64,000 bases of DNA, from assembly GCA_015501605.1 (NCBI GenBank), contig JADNRZ010000015.1:1116001-1180000 (forward strand). Reading direction: 5' to 3'. Origin of the DNA: Panaeolus papilionaceus. Taxonomy: Eukaryota > Basidiomycota > Agaricomycetes > Agaricales. Numbering within the stretch: the stretch's first letter is position 1; each line of letters starts with the position of its first letter. A model generated the notes under the pieces. The model was not told the origin of the DNA, made no database searches, and worked only from the letters and a program-made list of their open reading frames with translations. The position numbers and the translations under genes were made by a program. This document shows, piece after piece, positions 1 through 9,146 of the stretch.

Positions 1-276
1 AAAATCTCAACTCACACATCCACTAACTATTTATCCTATTTTACACAGAACACAATAACGGCCAATTTTCCAGCTAACATTGGACATGGGTCAGGACACA
101 AAGACTGTTATGCCTGCTCTTATACGACACCACCGATACTTGGCTGGCTTTAGTTTCAACTGGGATTACTTCAACAGCACACATGCACGTAGCAGCTACA
201 CATCACCATTTCTTACCCTCCCTTCTCCTTCTTCCCTCAACCTATCGTCGACCAGAACTTTAGTCCACTCCCATTC

Positions 277-1310
277 ATGCATCTCGTCACGCACCCCTCT
301 CTTTCCCCCTCCTCTTTGCCTCGCCTTGGCAGCAGTGCATCAGAGCTCTTTACACCTGATCTCTTTCTGCTTATTAATGAGGCTGACATCCTCCTCTCGA
401 CGGGCCAGTTCTAGGCGGCTGCAAAGGTTCATTTGGAGGCTATCGGTGAGTATCGTTTTCAGTTCTGATTTTGTTCTTTTTTCTTCATCACCTTGATATT
501 ATACACGTCAAAACTAACACTTCTCGTCTTAATAGCCCAATCTTCTGCTGATTATCTACTCTACTACGAGGGCGGCACCGTTTACTTCTCCATGCAGCGG
601 CACACCTCATTCGACGATTTTAAACAAGTCCTCTCACTCACCTCCAGCACCTCCAACAATGTGCACCTCATAAAGGCGCGAATCCACATTTGTGAAGGCG
701 ACTACGCCTTCCTCGCTCTCTATGTCAAGACGAAGGGCAAGTACAAGGAAGCGGAAGAGCTGGAAGGCGATTTGACAGAGTTGGAGAGAGTGAGGGGTAG
801 GACGGACAAGGAGAGAAATGCGGGTTGTGGAGAGTGTGATTCAGACATTAAACGTGGCAAGGAGAGTAATGGTGTTGAGGTTAGGAGGTGGAGGGCTGAG
901 TGTGTGCTTGATGCAGGGGACGTGGAGGGTGCTGTTGGTGATTTGACGTGAGTTGATCAGTCTGATTTACCCCTCCCTGATACCGACATCTGATATCCCT
1001 CGCAGTCGTCTCTCCCATTTCCTCCCTCCCTCCACCCACCTCCTCACTGACAGTTTCCATCTCGCCTACTTCTACCTCCCTCCCTCGCCCACCCCAATGG
1101 CAACCCTCAAACAAAGCCTGCACTTTGACCCTGATTCCAAGTTGTGTCTCAGCCTGACCGTCTCGTCAAAGCTCTCAAAAAAAATCGTTCATCGCTCTCG
1201 ATGAGCCCCTAGTCAAAGAGGACTAGAGAGCGGTGGTGGAACTGCTGATGGGTCCAGGCAGGAAGGCGGGTCTGGGAATCAGTGGGAGGAAGCTGTGAGT
1301 TCTAACGTGG
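277..1310 (+). pseudogene. DNAJC3/P58IPK-like TPR co-chaperone remnant 1
   Basis: Degenerate copy of an ER TPR co-chaperone of the DNAJC3/P58IPK type. Seen: exon 1 from ATG 277 to the gtgagt donor near 447, exon 2 from about 538 to the gtgagt donor at 949, exon 3 from about 1006. Exon 2 keeps the TPR-like stretch YFSMQRHTSFDDFKQVLSLT and a segment resembling DNAJC3 'RAEC...GDVEGAVGDLT'; exon 3 keeps ATLKQSLHFDPDSKLCLSL, matching DNAJC3 'LSEVRECLKLDQDHKRC'. Broken by a frameshift in the signal-peptide part of exon 1, a TAG inside 'GQF*AA' near 413, a TGA at about 1202 and a TAG at 1224. No J domain follows. The family assignment rests on motif order recalled from DNAJC3, not on a search. Confidence 0.8.
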
Positions 1311-1395
1311 GCGAGGGAAGGGCGGGAAAGGTGCTTCTGCTCGTCCTGAGGCACTACTCAAATCCCCACCATCATCCTCTGCAACTCCAACACAA

Positions 1396-2530
1396 CCACC
1401 CTAACACCCATATATGTGTCTCTTCGCTGTCACACCATCCGCCCCACTATCGCCCTCGCCTGTGCACTCCTTCAAGTAAACACTCACCATTGCTGTTGCA
1501 TACTCTTCTCCTCTATCAGTGTTGACTCTCCTATTCCTCCTACTTCTCCTATCGGTGACCATAACGCCAATAAATCAACGATGGCCAACAATGCTGGTGA
1601 CGTGGCAGCTGTGCAACCGTCGTCTTTTCCTGTAGAATCCGTGGTGGCTCCCATTGAGCCCCCATTGCCCCTCCCATGGTGGGTGTGAGGTACTCATTGG
1701 ATCAGGTACGCTCTCCTACTATTTTTATTAACCTGCATTCTGAATTTGAACACATAGCAATGTCCAAATCTAGGGGTGTTATCGATACAGGAACGGGTCT
1801 GTGGGAGATAAGAATGGCGAATGGAAAAACTGAGGGTCCCATTCCGCAAATTGGTATGAAGCAGTGCTCAATTCTACGGCATTTCCAGGCTAACGCACAA
1901 ATGTCCCCTTAGCGACGTTCCAAAATCCCGTGTGTCTGAGGCACCGTAAAACTTGGACATACCTTTGCAACGCAACAAATGACGCATTCGCTTTGGACAG
2001 AGGCCATTGTTCTTAAGGTACATGCTCTAAATCTCGTCTCAAACATATACCTATTGCTCATAGTATTTTACACAGAACTTGATAATGGCGCAACGTCCTG
2101 CTGATCTTGGGTTGTAGGTTATAACACAAAACATTGCTGCTGTGCCCGTCGCTAAGCCCTAGACCTTTGGACATGCATCGTTCCCCAGTGGAAGACGTTG
2201 CAAGACATCTGGCACCTGATAACGCGTCCTCCTCATACTTCCCTAGCATCCTTGTTTGCGACGTCTTACCTGAGTTTTGGCTGTGGATCAAGAACAGTAG
2301 GCCAACTGCATAATATGCTGCAGTGGTAGCCGTTTGTCGCAGGTTGTTGGGTCAAGCAGTGGTTCCGCTTCCCCGGTGCGCTAGTGCTCATAGATGACGT
2401 GCTCTGGGTCCTCCATCGCACCACTGGGTTACCTTCTGCTACGATGAAAAGGAGAGTAGATGGCCCAGAACGGATGGAAGGGATCGTCATCTTTACTCTA
2501 CCCCCATCGAACTTGTACACCTGACGATTG
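1396..2530 (+). pseudogene. Unrecognised multi-exon cassette, copy 1
   Basis: Conserved but degenerate block found between TPR remnants throughout the window; I do not recognise the protein. Comparison of copies suggests plus-strand exons bounded by donors gtacgctc (about 1706), gtatgaag (about 1854) and gtacatgc (about 2018), with acceptors near 1759, 1911 and 2076. The first exon encodes a Pro/Ser/Val-rich segment with 'GDVAAVQPSSFPVESVVAP'. The fourth aligns with better copies as 'MAQRPADLGLWVRTQNITV' and the last as 'VDPLPRSLVFVDDVPWVLHR'. In this copy the frame is broken several times. Intron positions recur in all copies, so this was once a spliced gene upstream of, or fused to, the TPR gene. 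Confidence 0.5.
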
Positions 2531-2539
2531 GCCAAGTTT

Positions 2540-3156
2540 CATCTCACCAGACCTTTTGCTCACTGACTTCAAACATGCCACCACCACTCTTTCTCCCTGC
2601 ACCGACACTCCTCCACGCTTGAGAATTTCGAAAAATCCCTGTTTCTCATCTTCAACACCGGACTTGGGGGAACGGTCAGACGGAGAAGTGGAGAAAAACG
2701 CGGTTGTGTGGAGATTGCGAGTTAGACGTTGAGGGTGGAGGGTCAAGTGTGCGCTTGGTGCGGGGGATGTGGAGAGTGCTGTTGGTGATTTTAACGTGAG
2801 TATCGTTTTTGTTTTTGTTTTTATTTCTATTATATCTTCGTTCCTTCATTCCATTATTCTTTGCTTGTTTCCGTGTCCCCATTATTTTTCGCTTCATCTT
2901 TCTCTTTTGGAGTCAAACCCAGCTAACAACCTACTCGTCTTTTCACAGTCGTTTCTCTCTCCTCCCATCCACCCACGTCCTCACCCACAATTTCCGTCTC
3001 GCCTACTTCTACCTGCCTCTTTCGCCGACCTTACTCGCAACACCTAACAGTGCTTCCACTTCAACTCTGACTTCAGGTCCTCGATTAACCCTTAGGCAAA
3101 GAAGACTGGCGAGAATGGTCAAGTTGTTGACGGGCCCGAAGAAGGCGGATTTATAA
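2540..3156 (+). pseudogene. DNAJC3-like TPR remnant 2 (central fragment)
   Basis: A more divergent TPR copy. Around 2740-2793 a frame reads 'KCALGAGDVESAVGDFN', equivalent to 'GDVEGAVGDLT' of other copies. It is followed by a gtgagt donor at 2797, a T-rich intron and a cacag acceptor at about 2949. The next exon keeps the Leu/Tyr-rich helix seen as 'FRLAYFYLPLSPT', then frameshifts to 'MVKLLTGPKKADL' and stops at 3154-3156. The segment ends abruptly at 'ggatttataa', where the next unit part has been deleted. Not a functional gene. Confidence 0.7.
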
Positions 3157-3290
3157 GACTCGGAGTGACTAGCGCGAGAGGTGAAGAGGTGAGGTGCACA
3201 TGGGCACGACACGACGATGAAATACGAATACGAGCACGAAATTTAAGATGTGAGGCAGGAGGGGGGGGGGGGTAAAGCTTTGTATTTTCA
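3157..3290. other. Deletion junction between TPR remnant and GH92 3' flank
   Basis: The sequence passes from the TPR remnant straight into a GH92 downstream flank (gagcgcgaga-type sequence, a G run near 3260 and an 'agtaaactagatacattttatat' type stretch). In the third unit these two points are separated by a complete GTPase gene and about 3.2 kb (31940 versus 35125). The GTPase has therefore been deleted here. The same junction is present at 17500. Confidence 0.75.
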
Positions 3291-4580
3291 GTAAACTAGA
3301 TACATTTTATATGTAAAGCTATGTAAAATCAAAGAAAATAAAGAGAAATGCCAAGAAAGGGAAACGAGTCAGGAAATGTGAGAAATAATACTAGTGTTAC
3401 CCCCGTCATTGCGTACAGATAGATGTAATGAGAGGGTTCGTTGGCCTGGTTGTTGCGGCCTCCTATCGTACGTGTGATGAGGTGTGGAATCATAATTAGG
3501 TTAATTCGAGAAACAAGATCTATAGTAGGGAGAGATAAAACGGTTGGTTGGTTCGAAGACTGAATGGGAAACGCAAAGAATAAAATAAACGTGCCATCAA
3601 ACTGCTCATCCAAAGACCTCACAAACCCCTATATTCCACCTCTCCTCGCAGCAAGTCCTTCAATATCAATATATAACGGCAAACGAATAACCCCATTTAT
3701 CACGTCCCCCCCGTCCTTATTCCTCGTCTCGATGAACCCAGTCTCGTCGTTGAATAGAGTGAAGGCGACACGAGCGCGCGCTCGATTAGGAAACTCATCG
3801 TTTCGGTGAATATATTGAGTCGCGTGCGAGGACGTAGGCTGCGTAGTCGTCGTCTGGAGGTGGGATGGGGACGTTACAGTAGGCACGTAGGGAGGAGGAG
3901 GAGGAGTGTTGGGTTGAAAAAAGCTCACAAGCACAATCAAATGTCCTCAACGCGCTCTTCGAATGCACGTCATTAGCAACCCATCCATAGCTCTTGTATA
4001 CCGAACCATGCCCCGCATGGACGTCGTAGTCCTCGCTCTGTTTTTCGTTCGTCAGTCCACAAATAAAAAAAAGAACATCAATTGCAAAAAAAAAAAGAAA
4101 AAGAAAAACATCGAAAAAGAATAATCGCAAAGAAGAACTCACCTCCTCCTATCGTCATACCTCACCTCTCAATCCCTCTCAGGCGGCACCGTCGCATCTT
4201 CCACACCGCCCCCATGCGAGGTTCAAACCAACAAGTTCATCAAATTTCGAACCCTTAGTGCCCTTCCCAACGCGTGCTTTCGTGCTTTCGTGCCCACAAT
4301 AGCCCTTAGTCTCGACGATGTTTGTCCACATGGAGAGCCATCGGACTATATGCGTGCGCGAATGGGCGGGTAGGGTGTGCGATTGGTTGGGTACGAGATG
4401 GGTTGGTATACGATGGGATGCGTTGGGCGAAGGAGATTGGGGTGTGGAGGGGACGGAGATTGGCGTCGATTGTATGTGTTGAAAGAGCGAAAAGGCATGA
4501 CGCACCTTTTGGTAATTCAGCAACATGCTCCTTACCGTTCTGGGTATATTCTCAGGTGTGAAGAGGATTTGCCAGACCCA
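3290..4580 (-). pseudogene. GH92 exo-alpha-mannosidase remnant 1 (C-terminal half)
   Basis: Minus-strand fragments in the order of a glycoside hydrolase family 92 enzyme (calcium-dependent exo-alpha-mannosidase): 'MLLNYQK' (about 4526), 'WLSMWTNIVET' (about 4330), 'YGWVANDVHSKSALRTFDCA' (about 4000), 'DDDYAAYVLAR' (about 3850), 'FNDETGFIETRNKDGG' (about 3740) and 'ANEPSHYIYLYAMTG' (about 3440). The usual forms are 'LPMWKNIVETN', 'DDVHSEGASRTLDYAY' and 'NEPSHHIPYLYNYAG'. The N-terminal half is absent, substitutions hit conserved positions, and the CGQMSAW exon is missing here. Clearly a pseudogene; it would have been convergent with the deleted GTPase. Confidence 0.8.
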
Positions 4581-4589
4581 TTGAGCGCG

Positions 4590-5040
4590 ATAGATGTCCT
4601 TTATACATAATTATATCATCAGTAGACGTTTTAGACGACACGAAATAGGTGGAAGAGAGATTGAAGGAACATCACGCACCCAAATTGAATACCCCATACA
4701 CGACTCCCCTTCATTCACAGTATGATCATACTCCGAATACTAGCTCCTGTGTCGTTCATCAGAGTGTTGATTCGATCTTGTCGTTCACTCGAGTAGCCAC
4801 AGATCTCGAAACCAGTTGGGTCTACAATTCAACAGGATTAATGATTAATGTTGGAATATGAAAGGAAGGAGGGGATGCGCTACCTGAAGTTTCGTTGACG
4901 TCATTTCGATGACAGGGGCGAGAGTCATCCTGATTCAACCTCAATGTGTCAGTCAAGTTCCTTATTGAGTTTGAATTTGAACGCTTGAGCGGTATCAAAT
5001 CACTCCCTCCAACATAACACCACGATCCCCGTTCCTGCAC
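4590..5040. other. Spacer beyond GH92 remnant 1
   Basis: No gene seen. It contains sequence conserved at the same place in every unit (from 'ggaacaccacgcaccc'-type sequence to 'gttccttattgagtttgaa'), including a TGACGTCA-like site near 4897. It may hold the decayed 5' part of GH92, but I see no recognisable exon. Confidence 0.5.
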
Positions 5041-5525
5041 TCATCTCCTCCATCAGTGCTACCTCCTCTACTCCTCCTAATTTCTGTACTAATGACTAGG
5101 ATGCCGATAAATTGACACTACCAACGAGGCTGGCGACGTGGTACCAGCGCAATCCTCGTCAGCCCGTCGTGACTCCCCTGGAGCCATTACTCTTGCCGTA
5201 GTCGTGCCAGAAATTCATTGGACCAGGTACGCTCTTCCACTATTGAATTAATGTATATTCTGAAAAAAAAGCACATAGAAACACCTAAATATCAGGATAT
5301 TATTGGTAAATGGACCAACACTGTAGAAAGCAGGAGTCTGTTGGGGACTCATTGCACAATTAGTATGAAGCACTCCTCAATTCTACGGCGTTTCCAGGCT
5401 GACGGACATATTTCAAATTAGCAACAATTCGATCCCGTATGGTCGAGGAACCAAAAAACCTGAAAATACCTTTGCAACGCTCTATACGACGTGTCATGGG
5501 GTCGTTTGCTTGGTGCCTTGATTCA
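5041..5525 (+). pseudogene. Unrecognised cassette, copy 2 (3' truncated)
   Basis: Carries the first exons of the cassette: the Pro/Val-rich exon ending at the gtacgctc donor at 5227, the 'gtagaaagc...' exon to about 5359, and the short exon after the acceptor near 5421. It then stops in the middle of the exon that elsewhere reads 'cactttggacaaag' and is joined directly to exon 1 of the next TPR remnant. Confidence 0.5.
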
Positions 5526-6560
5526 CTTTCCCCCTCTTTGCCTCGCCTTGGCATCTGTGCAGTCAGAACTCTTTACACCTCGTCTCCTTCTGCTCATTAA
5601 TGAAGCTGACATCCTCCTCTCGGCGGGCCAGTTTGGGAGGCCGCAAAGGTCCATTCAGAGGCTATCGGTGAGTATCGTTTTCAGTTCTGATTTTGTTCTC
5701 TTTTCTTCATCGCCTTGATATTATACACGTCAAAACTAAAACTTCTCATCTTCATAGCCCAACCTTGCACCGATTATCTATTCTACTACGAGGGCAACAC
5801 CATCTACTTCTCCATGCAGCGGCACACCCCCTCACTCGACGATTTTAAACCCGTCCTCTTACTCACCTCCAGCACCTTCAACAACAGGCACCTCATAAAG
5901 ACGTGAATCCACATTTGTGAAGGCAACTACGCCTTCCTCGCTCTCTATGTCAAGACGAAGGGCAAGTACAAGGAAGCGGAAGAGCTGGAAGGCGACTTGA
6001 CAGAGTTGGAGAGAGTGAGGGGTAGGACGGACAAGGAGAGAAATGCGGGTTGTGGAGAGTGTGATTCAGACATTAAACGTGGCAAGGAGAGTAATGGTGT
6101 TGAGGTTAGGAGGTGGAGGGCTGAGTGTGTGCTCGATGCAGGGGACGTGGAAGGTGTTGTTGGTGATTTGACGTGAGTTGATTGTTGTCTGATTTGCCCC
6201 TCCCTGATACCGACATCTGATATCCCTCGCAGTCGTCTTTCCCATCTCCTCGCCCACATCTTCCATCTCGCCATCCCCTACCTCCCTCCCTCGCCCACCC
6301 CAATGACGACACTCAAACAGAGCCTGCACTGCGACCCCGATTCCAAGCCGTGTCTTGGCTTGCACCGTCTCTGCAAAGCTCTCAATAAATCGTTCTTCGC
6401 CCTCGATGAACTCTTAGTCAAAGAGGACCAAAGAGCGGTGTTGAAACTCCTCACGGACATGCGCAGGAAGGTGGATCTGTGGAATCGGTGGGAAGCGGCG
6501 ATGAATCCTAACGTCGGCGAGGGAAGGGAGAGGATCTCCTGCTCATCCCTGAGGCGTTAC
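5526..6560 (+). pseudogene. DNAJC3-like TPR remnant 3
   Basis: Exon 1 lacks the start codon and signal-peptide beginning but keeps 'LFTPRLLLLINEADILLSA' in frame. A G missing in 'tttgggagg' at 5634 shifts the frame; copy 2 at 19977 has the extra G and reads on as 'GQFGEAAKVHSEAIG'. Exon 2 (from about 5758) has a TGA at 5904. Exon 3 (from 6234) is the best-kept part: 'ATG ACG ACA CTC' at 6303 starts 'TTLKQSLHCDPDSKPCLGL', then 'KALNKSFFALDELL' and 'RAVLKLL', matching the DNAJC3 TPR region. No J domain. Confidence 0.78.
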
Positions 6561-6609
6561 TCAAATCCCCATCATCATCTTCAGCAACTCCAACACCGCC
6601 CTAGTAGTA

Positions 6610-7690
6610 GCACCCGTATATGCGTCTCCTTGCCGTCACACCCTTCCGCTCCTTCCTCTTTCCGCCCCACCTGTACACTGCTTCAAGTAAACATCCACCA
6701 TTTCTGTTCGCATGCTCTTCATCCTCTCTCCGCTCCGACTCTCCTACCCCTCCCACTTCTCCTCTCGGTAACCAGGATGCCAATAAATTAGCGATAACCA
6801 ATAATGGTGGTGACGTGGCGCCCGTGCAACCATTTTCTTCCGGAGAAGCTGTTGTGACATCCATTGAGCGCGCCATTGCCCTCCCATGGTGGTGTCAGCT
6901 ACTCGTTGATCAGGTACGCTCTTCTACTATTTTTTTGATGTGTATTCTGAATTTGAATACTTAGCAACGTCTAAATCTCGGATTTTGTCGATACAGGAAC
7001 CACCATGGTTGAAAGCGGGGGTCTGTAGGATATGAGAATGGCGGACGGAAAAGCTAAGGGTCTCATTGTGCAAATTGGTATGAAGGACGCCTCAATTCTG
7101 CGGCATCTCCAGTCTGACGCATGTATTTCTGGTTAGCAACGTCCCAATCCCCTGTGTCTGGGGCACTGTAAATTTGAATATACTTTTGCAACGCCCCGAT
7201 GGTGCATTCACTTTGGACATAGGCCACTGTTCTTAGGGTACGGACTTCAAATCTCGACTCACACATATACCGATTGCTCATGCTATCCCAAACAGAAATT
7301 GACAACAGCGCAATGTCCTGCTGACCTTGGGTTATGGTTAGAACACGAGATTACCGTTGTGCCCGTCGTTGAGTCTGAGGCCTTTGGACGCACCTCTCGT
7401 GAAGGACATTGCAACCTATCTGGCGCCTACTCAAGAACGCCTCCTCTTCATACCTGCCTAGCACCCTCTTCTGCGACATCTCACCTGATTTTTTTTATGA
7501 CCGTGGATGAAGAATAGTGGCCACTGCATCAATCGCTGACGTGGCCTGGGTCCATCGTACCACTGAGTTACTTCCTGACGTGACGATAAGGAGAATAAAT
7601 GGCGAGTACGATGATGGAGGACGCCATCATTCGGTATGTCAAATGTAATTTCTTCATGTATCTCAGCACTCATGCTCTTTATATCCAGCT
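6610..7690 (+). pseudogene. Unrecognised cassette, copy 3
   Basis: Same exon order as copy 1. The first exon is open as '...GDVAPVQPFSSGEAVVTS' up to the gtacgctc donor at 6915. Further exons follow with introns gtatgaag (7079) to ggttag (about 7136) and gtacggac (about 7238) to aaacag (about 7293). The fourth exon reads 'LEHEITVVPVVESEAFGRT' from about 7338 and runs to a stop at 7515-7517. A last intron, gtatgtc to ctcag, lies at about 7636-7667. Function unknown. Confidence 0.5.
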
Positions 7691-8626
7691 CTCCTTCATC
7701 GTTGTCCTAGGTGTACCTCCCTCCCTCTATTACCAAAAATTCTCAGCATGAATCTCCCCCCGTCACACCCTTCTACTTCGTCCTCTCCTCTCCCTCTATC
7801 ACCCTCATTTATACTCTATAGGACGCCTTACTCCTTAACCTGGTCCTACTCTCCATCAAACACAAACACGCCACCGCTTATTTCTCCATGCAGCAACACT
7901 CTTCCACACTCGATAATTTCAAAAAAAAAAAATTATCGCTCACCTTCAACGCCGGACATTGGGGAGGAGCAAGTCGGAAAGGGATCGGAGAATATGCACC
8001 TGTGGAATGCATGCGGGGACAGTGTGAGCCAAACGTTGGTTGCTAAGTGCGCAAGTGTATGTTGTTTTATTCTTTTGCGATCCTTGTTTGTATTTTTGTA
8101 TCTAATCCTCTTTCTTTTTTTCTGGTATATCTGCAGACACCTCTCTCATTTCGTCTTCCTCACCCTCAACTTCTTTGTCGCTTACTTCCGCCTCCCGCCC
8201 TCGCCATCCTGCTCGCGACACTCATGCAGCGCCTCCACCTTGAACATCGACCCCAACTCTGCCTGGCTTTGCATCCTCTCGTTAATGCATTCGACAAATC
8301 GCTTCATGAGATCTAGGCCAAAGAGGATCGGAGAGCTGTGGTTAAGTGACTTATGGGTCCACTACTCATTCTGCAGGCGCTCCTCAAGTTGCCTTCACCA
8401 TCATCTATACCACCGCCACCTCCACAACGACGGCCATGCACGAGAAACCTTGCAAGGTCGCTTGCTAGTAGATAAGTGGTGTGGGGAAGCATCGGCATTG
8501 GAAGGTTGCAGGGAGGATGTGGTGGGTCTCGTCGGGCGCGATGGAGGACTGTTGAAAATGGAAGAACGGGAAGAAGTAGTCACCATCCTCGGAAAAGCAT
8601 TTGAAGCATCCGGATGGAGGGTATAG
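7691..8626 (+). pseudogene. DNAJC3-like TPR remnant 4 (TPR part up to the lost J domain)
   Basis: A second, more divergent TPR class always found just upstream of a GTPase. Fragments in order: 'ATAYFSMQQHSSTLDNF' (in a shifted frame near 7885), an intron ending tctgcag at about 8135, 'ATLMQRLHLEHRPQLCLALH' near 8217 (equivalent to 'ATLKQSLHFDPDSKPCLSLH'), a TAG at 8314, then 'ASALEGCREDVVGLVGRDGG' and 'EEREEVVTILGKAFEASG' ending in TAG at 8624. In DNAJC3 relatives the last part precedes the J domain, which is absent. The 293-codon open stretch 7748-8626 mixes frames and is not a gene. Confidence 0.72.
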
Positions 8627-9040
8627 CGAAATATGAGTAGGAGGGAGATTGGGGTGGGGATGGGACGGGGATATATTGTGTTCGTCTGTGTATGTGTTGG
8701 TGTGATGGTCTGTAGGATTGAACGACAGGGAACGATACTGAGTGCTCCTAGATGTATATTATTTGTTAAATTGAATCTTAATCGTGATGTTTTCCTATCG
8801 AAATTATTTTCTGGATCGTGATCGAAATGAGCAAGCCGCGATTGGAAGCTTAAGTCGTTGACACTGTAGAGACTCACTACAACGAGGCGTCGTTTGTGCA
8901 CAAATGTTGGTATTTACTATCAAATTTTGCATTCTGTTCTTGCTCTTACATTTCTTGTTTAATATTCCTTTGATTAAATAGCGGTTATGACATTGTCTCA
9001 CGAGGCATCAAGGCACTGAATTAGTGGTGGGTATACTTGC
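8627..9040. other. Conserved upstream region of GTPase 1
   Basis: No coding sequence seen. About 400 bp conserved upstream of all GTPase copies, with a G-rich start (near 8640-8672) and an AT-rich stretch (8750-8990). It probably contains the GTPase upstream control region and the old 3' flank of the TPR gene. Confidence 0.5.
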
Positions 9041-9048
9041 TATTTATA
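9041..9048 (+). promoter_or_regulatory. TATA box of GTPase 1
   Basis: TATTTATA lies 106 bp before the ATG at 9147. It is at the same distance (104-107 bp) in copies 2, 3, 4 and 6, inside a conserved 'acttgctatttata' block followed by 'aagaactgtgcca'. Confidence 0.65.
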
Positions 9049-9146
9049 CGAGCCCTTAGTAAGAACTGTGCCACGCAGACGCCGCGTGGAAGATATCTGC
9101 TCCGTATCTCTTACCATCATCTCTCGTCGTATTCACTGGATTCACA

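Noticed and set aside
2266..2535. Minus-strand open frames in the cassettes with recurring similar translations.
   Set aside because: They recur because the DNA is duplicated. Intron signals in these blocks are all on the plus strand, and the minus frames break in several copies.
3255..3280. G run near 3260 and 35220 as telomere or quadruplex feature.
   Set aside because: Single short runs within a GH92 downstream flank, with no telomere-type repeats nearby.
7748..8626. A 292-codon open frame that could be called a hypothetical gene.
   Set aside because: It crosses a clear intron and mixes different frames of the TPR remnant. The equivalent frame is not kept in copies at 22.3, 41.2 and 52.1 kb.
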